From Thermoleophilia bacterium (lineage in GTDB: Bacteria > Actinomycetota > Thermoleophilia > Gaiellales > Gaiellaceae): a DNA stretch of 19,835 nt. The notes under the pieces were generated by a model. It searched no databases. It was not told the origin of the DNA and saw only the letters and a program-made list of their open reading frames with translations. The stretch spans positions 1-19,835 of the forward strand of contig JACVRU010000013.1 of assembly GCA_014534295.1 (NCBI GenBank), in the 5' to 3' direction. Each line of letters starts with the position of its first letter. Position 1 is the stretch's first letter. The translations under genes were made by a program, and so were the position numbers. Below, in pieces: positions 7,410 to 12,402 of this stretch.

Positions 7410-8988
7410 GCGGTCGCTCGAGCGTCCAGGTGAACCGCGTCAGCCCGTCGGGCGGCGCGAGGCCGCCGGGCCGCAGCCCGCGACGCGCGAGGAGCACCGG
7501 CGCTCCGGCCGCCGCCACCACGGCGGCCCTCGACCGACCGAGGCCTTCCCGGCGCCAGCGGGCGGAGAGGCCGAGCACCATGAGCTGGGCATCGCTTCCG
7601 GCCGCGGCGAGGCCGGGCGTTCCCTTGACGAGGAGAGGCTCAGCGGCGATCCCGGCGACCTGCTGGACGATGAGCGAGGCGCTGGCCAGCAGACGGCTCG
7701 CGTCCCGCCGCTTCAAGCCCTCCCCGGAGGTCCCCGCGAGCACGAGCGTCGTGCCGCTCGAGCGCGCGAGCCAGGCTCCGAGCTCGACCGCCGTCCAGTC
7801 GTGGTCGGCACCCGAGAACGCGACGAGCACGGGTCCCGGGCGCGGAGCATGATCCCCGACCGTCACGGCGACGTCGCAGGGCGCGCCCTCCAGAATCACG
7901 CCGAGCTCGCCGGCGGGAAGCCGCTCGATCTCCTCGGCCGAGGCCCCCACGACCACGAGCTCGGCGCCCTGCTGCGCGGCCAGGCGAACCACCTCTTCCC
8001 CCGGGGCCGTCGTCGTGAACGCCGCCGCCCGCGCCTGCATGCCTCCCGCCAACAGGTCCTCTCGGAGGCGGTGCAACGAGCGCGTCGACTCGACGAGCCC
8101 CTCGGGCTCGGCCACGAGCCGGCTCAGGATCAGCTCGCGCGGAGGATCCTGCGCCAGCGCTTCGCCGAGGCGGAGGACCGAGCCCTCGTGCTCGTCCAGG
8201 ACGAGGAGGATCGACCGGCTCGCGGACGCGGGCTCCCGGCCCGGCGCGGCGCCCAGCGCGGGGTCCTGGCGAAGGACGGCCGCCTGCAGCTCCTTGAGGG
8301 GCGCGCCCGGCTCGATGCCGAGCTCCTCCACCAGCGCCGTGCGCGTCCGCTGGTAGACCTCGAGGGCGTCCGCCTGGCGGCCCGAGCCGTACAGGGCGAG
8401 CATCAGCTGACCCGCGAGCCGCTCGCGATGCGGATGGCGTGCGACGAGCGCCTCGAGCTCGGCGACGACCCCCCCGTGGTCGCCGAGCGCGAGGTCGGCG
8501 TCGATCCGGCGCTCGAGCACCCCGAGGCGCAGCTCCTCCAGACGGGCCGCCTCGAACCGAGCGGACTCGAGCTCCGCCACGTCCGCCAGCGGCTCGCCGC
8601 GCCAGAGGTCTAGCGCCGCCTCCGCCAGCTCGCGGCTCCGCTCCGCCTCGCCGGCCTCGAGGGCGCGGGCTGACTCCCCGGCGAGCCGCTCGAACCGGTG
8701 CAGGTCGAGCTGGCCCGGCTGGAGCGCCAGCGTGTAGCCGGGCGGCTTCGTGATCACGGCATCAGGACCGAGCGCCTTCCGCAGCTGCGAGACCCGCACC
8801 CTGAGGGCCGCCCTCCCCGTCTGGGGCGGCTCCAGGGGCCAGAGCTCGTCGATCAGCCGGTCCGCGGAGACGACCTCGTTCGCGTGCAGGAGCAGGATGG
8901 CGAGGAGGGCCCGCTGCCGCGCCCCGCCGAGGTCGATCGGCCGCCCCTCGGCGACGGCCTCCACGGGACCGAGGATGCGGTACTCCAC
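7393..8988 (-). CDS. SARP/BTAD transcriptional activator with two UspA-like domains
   Basis: 531 aa, GTG start. Residues 1-90 form an OmpR-like winged helix (YRILGPVEA, QRALLAILLLHANEVVSADR, LRVRVSQLRKALG, ITKPPGYTL). Residues 95-240 form the BTAD helical-repeat domain (RFERLAGESARAL, LDLWRGEPLADV, ERLAGQLMLALYGSGRQADAL, LVEELGIEPGAPLKELQ). This is the SARP architecture of AfsR, DnrI and ActII-ORF4. In place of the usual ATPase there are two UspA-like alpha/beta domains, about 257-378 (SILLVLDEHEG to ELVVVGAS and APCDVAVTV) and 385-503 (GPVLVAFSGAD to LMVLGLS and GAPVLLARRG). Their nucleotide-binding glycine motifs look degenerate. Such domains could make the regulator responsive to stress or nucleotides. 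Three direct repeats 16-45 bases upstream are a probable operator serving this gene, the divergent exported-protein gene, or both. Confidence 0.88.
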   Translation of the reverse strand: MEYRILGPVEAVAEGRPIDLGGARQRALLAILLLHANEVVSADRLIDELWPLEPPQTGRAALRVRVSQLRKALGPDAVITKPPGYTLALQPGQLDLHRFERLAGESARALEAGEAERSRELAEAALDLWRGEPLADVAELESARFEAARLEELRLGVLERRIDADLALGDHGGVVAELEALVARHPHRERLAGQLMLALYGSGRQADALEVYQRTRTALVEELGIEPGAPLKELQAAVLRQDPALGAAPGREPASASRSILLVLDEHEGSVLRLGEALAQDPPRELILSRLVAEPEGLVESTRSLHRLREDLLAGGMQARAAAFTTTAPGEEVVRLAAQQGAELVVVGASAEEIERLPAGELGVILEGAPCDVAVTVGDHAPRPGPVLVAFSGADHDWTAVELGAWLARSSGTTLVLAGTSGEGLKRRDASRLLASASLIVQQVAGIAAEPLLVKGTPGLAAAGSDAQLMVLGLSARWRREGLGRSRAAVVAAAGAPVLLARRGLRPGGLAPPDGLTRFTWTLERPPSRRT

Positions 8989-9003
8989 GGCTGCGAACGT
9001 ACC

Positions 9004-9036
9004 CCGTTACGCCGCCGTTGCGCAGCCGTTACGGCG
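9004..9036 (+). promoter_or_regulatory. Putative SARP operator: three repeats at 11-bp period
   Basis: Three consecutive 11-mers are visible: CCGTTACGCCG (9004-9014), CCGTTGCGCAG (9015-9025) and CCGTTACGGCG (9026-9036). The first eight bases are identical in repeats 1 and 3 and differ by one base in repeat 2. SARP proteins are known to bind direct repeats spaced one helical turn (11 bp) apart, with the last repeat about 8 bp before the -10 box. Here a -10-like hexamer starts 9 bp after the last octamer. A SARP gene begins 15 bp to the left on the other strand. The repeats are seen; binding by this SARP is inferred. Confidence 0.72.
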
Positions 9037-9042
9037 GTCTCG

Positions 9043-9048
9043 TCTACT
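9043..9048 (+). promoter_or_regulatory. -10-like hexamer for the exported-protein gene
   Basis: TCTACT matches 4 of 6 positions of TATAAT. It lies 9 bp after the last octamer of the operator and 36 bp before the ATG at 9084. No separate -35 is evident; in SARP promoters the activator repeats stand in for or overlap it. A transcript from about 9055 would have a leader of about 30 nt carrying the AGGAGG site. Confidence 0.5.
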
Positions 9049-9083
9049 GGGCGACAGGTCAACCGAACGACAGGAGGCAGGAG

Positions 9084-9431
9084 ATGACCAGGTTCGCCAA
9101 GACGATCACGATCGCTGCGACGGCTTTCGCGCTCGCGGCCCCGACGGTCGGCGCGGAGTCCGGGAAGTTCGTTCCGGGCGTCACCGACTTCCCCAGCGCG
9201 AATCGGACGGAGAAGTTCGTCCCGGGTGCGACGGACTTCCCGAGCGTCCACCGGACCGGCACGGGCTACCACGCGGTCGTGTCCTCGCCGCGGCCGGCGC
9301 CGGCGCCGCTGGCGGCCGACCGGTTCGCGTGGGGCGACGCCGGCATCGGCGCGGGGGTGGGAGTCGTGCTCACGCTGCTCGCCGTCGGCTCGGCACTCGC
9401 GCTTCGGCGGCAGACGGGCGCGCTCGCCTAG
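9084..9431 (+). CDS. Small exported membrane-anchored protein with 16-residue tandem repeat
   Basis: 115 aa; the ATG is set by a strong Shine-Dalgarno (AGGAGG, 9072-9077, 6-base spacing). Residues 1-24 are a signal peptide with Lys6 and a hydrophobic core, ending in GAE. Two 16-residue repeats follow, KFVPGVTDFPSANRTE (28-43) and KFVPGATDFPSVHRTG (44-59), then a Pro/Ala-rich linker and a membrane helix (about 86-107) ending in a short positively charged tail. The predicted topology puts the repeats outside the membrane. I do not recognise the family and no enzymatic motif is visible. The gene is divergent from the SARP gene across the putative operator and ends just before a strong terminator, so it is probably transcribed alone under SARP control. 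Confidence 0.82.
   Translation: MTRFAKTITIAATAFALAAPTVGAESGKFVPGVTDFPSANRTEKFVPGATDFPSVHRTGTGYHAVVSSPRPAPAPLAADRFAWGDAGIGAGVGVVLTLLAVGSALALRRQTGALA
9165..9260 (+). repeat. Two-copy 48-bp coding tandem repeat
   Basis: Units 9165-9212 and 9213-9260 encode the two 16-residue KFVPG(V/A)TDFPS repeats of the exported protein. The codons have diverged (for example GTT versus GTC for the first Val), whereas the Lys-Phe-Val-Pro-Gly and Thr-Asp-Phe-Pro-Ser residues are kept. This looks like an older duplication held by protein-level selection. Confidence 0.8.
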
Positions 9432-9447
9432 CGCCCGGCTTGCAGAG

Positions 9448-9485
9448 CGGCACCGGCCCAGACAGGATCGGGCCGGTGCCGTTTT
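9448..9485 (+). terminator. Strong intrinsic terminator overlapping the next gene's start
   Basis: CGGCACCGGCCC (9448-9459) pairs perfectly over 12 bp with GGGCCGGTGCCG (9470-9481), with a 10-nt loop, followed by TTTT at 9482-9485. It begins 16 bases after the exported-protein stop. The likely ribosome site of the downstream membrane-protein gene (AGGA, 9464-9467) is in the loop and its GTG start (9476-9478) is in the right arm. Read-through RNA would therefore fold with the start codon paired. Confidence 0.9.
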
Positions 9486-10264
9486 CTGCATCCCGCCAAG
9501 CCCCGGCCTGGTACGCGCTCGCGATCCCGGCCTACCTCTTCCTCTTCCTCGCCCTCGACACGGGCGGCGAGGGCCGCCAGTTGGCCATCGCTGCGCTGAC
9601 CTGGGTCGTACTCGCGGCCGCCTGCGTCCCGCTCGCGGGCGAGCAGCGGCTCCGCGTCGCGCTCGTGATCGTCGCGGCGACGATCGGAGAGGTGACCGGC
9701 TCCCTGCTCTGGGGCGTCTACTCGTACCGGCTCGACAACCTGCCCGCGTACGTCCCGCCCGGCCACGGGCTCGTCTACCTCGCCGGGCTGGGGGTGGCCG
9801 TCGCCCTCAGCCGGCACACCCGGCTGCTCGTCGGAACGGCGGCGTTCGTGGCGGCGGCGTGGGGAATCGCCGGCCTCGGCTTCCTCCCGCGCCTCGACGT
9901 CGCCGGCGCCTTCGGCGTGCCGCTCCTCCTGTTCTTCCTCTGGCGGGGGCGTAACCGGGCCCTCTACGCAGGCGTCTTCGCGGTCGTCTGCGTGCTCGAG
10001 CTCTACGGGACCTGGCTGGGGATCTGGGTCTGGCACCCTAAGCTGCCCGGCCTCGGCATCCCCGACGGCAACCCGCCGAGCGGCGCCGCCAGCGGTTACG
10101 TCTGCTTCGACGTCTTCGCCGTAGCATTGGCCACGTGGTTCGCGCGGGCCCGCTGGATCTCCGGCATCAGGACTCCGACCGCGTCATCGGCGTCTACCTC
10201 GTCGACACCGACGACGGGCTGGCGCTCTTCGACTGCGGCCCCTCGACCTGCATCCCGGCGCTGA
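9476..10264 (+). CDS. Multi-pass membrane protein of unknown function
   Basis: 262 aa from the GTG at 9476, the most plausible start (AGGA 8 bases upstream; a TTG at 9440 is the alternative). About eight hydrophobic segments cover residues 10-220. The most distinctive stretch is GEVTGSLLWGVYSYRLDNLP followed by YVPPGHGLVYLAG; a loop HPKLPGLGIPDGNPPSGAAS precedes the last helix. The conserved-looking acidic, Tyr and Gly-His-Gly positions resemble membrane-embedded enzyme sites, but I cannot name the family. The last 43 residues, rich in Ser, Thr, Arg and Pro, lie in the 130-base overlap with the next gene and look like an out-of-frame reading of it. Either the overlap is real or a frameshift (natural or error) hides an earlier stop. 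It is probably co-transcribed with the hydrolase gene. Confidence 0.7.
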   Translation: MPFSASRQAPAWYALAIPAYLFLFLALDTGGEGRQLAIAALTWVVLAAACVPLAGEQRLRVALVIVAATIGEVTGSLLWGVYSYRLDNLPAYVPPGHGLVYLAGLGVAVALSRHTRLLVGTAAFVAAAWGIAGLGFLPRLDVAGAFGVPLLLFFLWRGRNRALYAGVFAVVCVLELYGTWLGIWVWHPKLPGLGIPDGNPPSGAASGYVCFDVFAVALATWFARARWISGIRTPTASSASTSSTPTTGWRSSTAAPRPASRR

Positions 10265-10980
10265 AGCAGCGCCTGGGCGAGCACGGGCTCGAGCTGGGCG
10301 ACGTCCGGCACCTTCTCCTCTCGCACATCCACCTCGACCACGCCGGCGCTGCCGGCCCGCTCGTCCGCGAGCAGCCGGGCCTGCACGTGCACGTCTCCGA
10401 GGTCGGCGCGCCGCACCTCGTCGACCCGTCCCGCCTCGAGGCGAGCGCGCGGCGCCTCTACGGCGACACCTTCGACTCGCTCTGGGGCGAGCTCGCCGCC
10501 GTCCCCGCGGAGAACGTCCACGTCGCGGGCGAGCTGGTGCTCGGGCTCGAGTGCTTCCCGGCGCCCGGCCACGCCTCGCACCACGTCTGCTACCTCGACG
10601 GCGACGGGACGCTCTACGCCGGCGACGCGGCCGGCGTGCGCATCGTCCCCGACCGCGTGGTCTGGCCGGTCTCGCCGCCGCCGGACGTGGACGTCGAGGC
10701 CTGGGAACGGACGCTCGACGAGCTCGAGCGGCGCGACCCGCAGCGGCTGGCGCTGATCCACTTCGGCCTCTTCGAGGACGTCGCCTTCCACCTCGAGGAG
10801 ACGCGGCGGGAGCTGCGGGCGTGGGCGGAGCTCGTCGCCTCCGGAGCGACCGAGGATGAGTTCGTCGAGGCGGCCCGCGAGAACGTCGGCGAGGCGCCTT
10901 ACTACGAGCGCGCCGCGCCGCTCTGGCAGTCCTACACCGGTCTCAGGCGCTGGTGGGACAGGCGGAGCGGCGGAGCCTGA
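10135..10980 (+). CDS. Metallo-beta-lactamase-fold hydrolase
   Basis: A 281-aa soluble member of the metallo-beta-lactamase superfamily (glyoxalase II-like or related hydrolases). The two-metal site is complete: His64-x-His66-x-Asp68-His69 in LSHIHLDHAG, His146 in PAPGHASHH, Asp164 in LYAGDAAG and His209 in LALIHFG. The N-terminal strand pair VIGVYLVDTDDGLALFDCGP is typical. The last 65 residues are helical and include an acidic and aromatic stretch (ENVGEAPYYERAAPLWQSY) that may close over the site. The substrate cannot be told; thioester or lactone hydrolysis are common in this group. The GTG start lies inside the preceding membrane-protein frame, which suggests translational coupling. A strong terminator follows 6 bases after the stop. 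Confidence 0.87.
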   Translation: MVRAGPLDLRHQDSDRVIGVYLVDTDDGLALFDCGPSTCIPALKQRLGEHGLELGDVRHLLLSHIHLDHAGAAGPLVREQPGLHVHVSEVGAPHLVDPSRLEASARRLYGDTFDSLWGELAAVPAENVHVAGELVLGLECFPAPGHASHHVCYLDGDGTLYAGDAAGVRIVPDRVVWPVSPPPDVDVEAWERTLDELERRDPQRLALIHFGLFEDVAFHLEETRRELRAWAELVASGATEDEFVEAARENVGEAPYYERAAPLWQSYTGLRRWWDRRSGGA

Positions 10981-10986
10981 AGACGA

Positions 10987-11015
10987 GGGGCGGGCGCCGG
11001 GCGCCCGCCCCTTTT
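10987..11015 (+). terminator. Strong intrinsic terminator after the hydrolase gene
   Basis: GGGGCGGGCG (10987-10996) pairs perfectly with CGCCCGCCCC (11002-11011) over a 5-nt loop, followed by TTTT (11012-11015). It lies 6 bases after the TGA of the hydrolase gene and ends the plus-strand unit. Confidence 0.92.
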
Positions 11016-11324
11016 CAGAGTCATCCAGTCCACCGAGCGACGGGCGCGCGCAGACGTCCTCGGAGCACTACCCATGAAGTTCGGCGAGCCCACACAGCTG
11101 TAGAGCGCGCCCTGTCCGCCCGCGTCCGTCAAGGCGCACGGTGAACACGTCGAACTTGCCGCTGAAGGGCATTCAGCCGCTCGCCAGCGGAGCGACAAAT
11201 CGTGTCTATCTCGTACGCGTACTCGGCGCGGCCGTCCGCTCCCGGCGTGCACGCGGGAACTACTGCGACGGCCGCTACGACAACCACGCACCTCACGACC
11301 GTCGATTCCGCCCCGCTCCCGCGC
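11016..11324. other. Intergenic stretch without a recognisable gene
   Basis: About 310 bases between the hydrolase terminator and the 3' end of the minus-strand haem-oxygenase-like gene. Open frames cross it on both strands, but their translations are Arg/Ala/Pro-rich or show no known motif and none has a convincing ribosome site. Small structures seen: GCTGAA/TTCAGC (11161-11177, 5-nt loop) and the palindrome GTACGCGTAC (11213-11222). A 9-codon frame starts at the ATG at 11074. No tRNA-like fold or T-run terminator is apparent. Unlike the flanking genes, it contains short AT-richer stretches, for example around 11195-11210. Confidence 0.5.
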
Positions 11325-12011
11325 CTAGTCTGCCCGGTCGAGCAGGTCCTGGAGCACCCGCGCGAAAGCGCTGACGCTGTGGAGGCCGCTGAGCCCCATC
11401 ACCGCCGCCTGCTCGGGAGTGAGCGGCAGCCGGTCGACCGCCTCGTCGAAGTCGGCGGCGTGAAGGGGGTCGAGCTCGGAGTGCCGGATCAGCGTCCGGA
11501 ACGCTTCCCGCTCGTAACCGGTCCTCGCCATCAGCGCGTCCACGTCGGCGATCGACGGCGGGTACCCCTCGAGCAACCCGATGTAGCCGAGCACGGCAAC
11601 GGGGTGGTAGTGCTCGATCCAGTAGTACTGCGCGCCGACGAGCGCCGCGACCGAGGCCGAGGGCACCTGCGCCAGCACCTCCTCCTGCGAGCGCCCGAGG
11701 ACCGCCAGGTCCTCGAGCAGCCAGTCATCGTGGCCGCGCTCCTCCTCGACGTGATGCTCGAGGTAGGCGGCGAGCCCGGCCGCCGCCGGGTCCTCCGCCG
11801 CGATCGCCCGCGCCCGCGCGAGGGCCCGCTCCATGAGCAGGACGCTCGCGCGGATCACCCCGTGCGTCGCGACGAGGTACTCGGGATAGAGGTCGCGGAT
11901 CTGCGGGTGCTCCCATAGGCGCCGGCCCGTGTCGACGAGCAGCGGCAGGACAAGCTCGAGCTTGCGGCGGAGGCGGGCGCTCTCCCCCGTCGGTACCCCG
12001 GTGGCGCTCAC
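11325..12011 (-). CDS. Haem-oxygenase-like iron-containing redox enzyme
   Basis: A 228-aa all-helical protein of the haem-oxygenase-like superfamily, closest in my reading to the iron-containing redox enzyme family (Haem_oxygenas_2), which includes haem-oxygenase-like di-iron oxidases. Diagnostic stretches are YLEHHVEEERGHDDWLLEDL (84-103), QYYWIEHYHPVAVLGYIGLLEG (128-149, here given in two parts: QYYWIEHYHP and VAVLGYIGLLEG) and IRHSELDPLHAADF (175-188). Probable metal ligands are among Glu89/Glu90, His94, Glu148, His177, Asp181 and His184. Known relatives use O2 to oxidise amines, amino acids or fatty acids; the substrate here is unknown. The GTG start is 10 bases after the stop of the 76-aa peptide gene, with GGGAG just before it, so translation is probably coupled. 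The peptide gene as operon partner raises the possibility that the peptide is its substrate or partner protein. Confidence 0.82.
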   Translation of the reverse strand: MSATGVPTGESARLRRKLELVLPLLVDTGRRLWEHPQIRDLYPEYLVATHGVIRASVLLMERALARARAIAAEDPAAAGLAAYLEHHVEEERGHDDWLLEDLAVLGRSQEEVLAQVPSASVAALVGAQYYWIEHYHPVAVLGYIGLLEGYPPSIADVDALMARTGYEREAFRTLIRHSELDPLHAADFDEAVDRLPLTPEQAAVMGLSGLHSVSAFARVLQDLLDRAD

Positions 12012-12021
12012 GCTGCTCCCG

Positions 12022-12252
12022 TCAGAGGAACGTGACCGTCGCTCCCGACTCGCTCGTCCCCTTCAGGCCGAGCCTGCCCAGCTCGTCGTGGGCCTTGGCG
12101 AGCGTCTCGACTTCGGTGTCGTCCAGCCCCCCTAGGAACTCGGCGAACTCGTCGGAGCCGCCCGCGTCCTTGGCCGCCTTCTTGGGATTCTGCTTCAGCT
12201 TTCCCTTGTCCTCGAACACGCGGGCGAGGGCATCGGCGTCGCTCTTAGCCAC
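12022..12252 (-). CDS. 76-residue acidic/basic helical peptide upstream of the haem-oxygenase-like gene
   Basis: 76 aa, GTG start fixed by the near-ideal site AAGGAGGT at 12258-12265 with 5-base spacing, the best in the window. Residues 1-60 are predicted helical and highly charged (ALARVFEDKGKLKQNPKKAA, SDEFAEFLGGLDDTEVETLA), and a glycine-rich, Ser/Thr-containing tail follows (LKGTSESGATVTFL). There is no Cys, signal peptide or membrane segment. The helical charged part with DDTEVETLAKAHDEL resembles in style the leaders of ribosomally made modified peptides, with the tail as a possible core, but I do not recognise a named family. A small partner or electron-transfer adaptor for the enzyme is the alternative. 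It is first in a two-gene operon and divergent from the cyclase gene. Confidence 0.78.
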   Translation of the reverse strand: MAKSDADALARVFEDKGKLKQNPKKAAKDAGGSDEFAEFLGGLDDTEVETLAKAHDELGRLGLKGTSESGATVTFL

Positions 12253-12257
12253 AGCTG

Positions 12258-12265
12258 ACCTCCTT
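12258..12265 (-). promoter_or_regulatory. Near-perfect Shine-Dalgarno of the 76-aa peptide gene
   Basis: AAGGAGGT on the minus strand ends 5 bases before the GTG at 12252. It confirms the start and suggests high translation relative to the other genes here. Confidence 0.85.
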
Positions 12266-12282
12266 CGATTGGTGAGGGGCCT

Positions 12283-12312
12283 ACCTTACGTCCGGCGCCC
12301 GTGCGGTGTCGA
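12283..12312 (-). promoter_or_regulatory. Candidate promoter of the peptide/haem-oxygenase-like operon
   Basis: On the minus strand, TCGACA (12312-12307, 5 of 6 match to TTGACA) is followed after 18 bp by TAAGGT (12288-12283, weak -10). A start near 12276 would give a leader of about 24 nt ending in the strong ribosome site. The weak -10 keeps confidence low. Confidence 0.38.
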
Positions 12313-12330
12313 GCGAGCGGCCCGCAGGGG

Positions 12331-12360
12331 TTGTCAAGCCCGAAGGCGCATGCGCACAAT
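12331..12360 (+). promoter_or_regulatory. Candidate promoter of the cyclase-ATPase gene
   Basis: TTGTCA (12331-12336, 5 of 6 match to TTGACA), an 18-bp spacer and CACAAT (12355-12360, 4 of 6 match to TATAAT). The predicted start near 12367 leaves a leader of about 36 nt before the GTG at 12403. The -35 lies inside TTGTCAA, which also reads TTGACA on the minus strand. Confidence 0.48.
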
Positions 12361-12402
12361 CTGGACACGTCCACAGCGGCCGGCCGAAAGGGGCGCCAGC
12401 CA

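Noticed and set aside
8750..9475. Upstream extension of the membrane-protein frame
   Set aside because: It reads through the SARP gene, its operator and the exported-protein gene out of frame; no hydrophobic segments occur before 9476.
11074..11103. Nine-codon frame (MKFGEPTQL) as a leader peptide
   Set aside because: No gene follows on the same strand that it could control and no attenuator structure is visible.
11141..11374. 77-codon plus-strand frame in the intergenic stretch
   Set aside because: No good ribosome site, no known motif, and its end runs into the haem-oxygenase-like gene on the other strand.
12301..12402. Earlier start for the cyclase-ATPase
   Set aside because: The 34 extra residues have non-coding character and overlap the candidate promoter; the GTG at 12403 has a ribosome site at a suitable distance.
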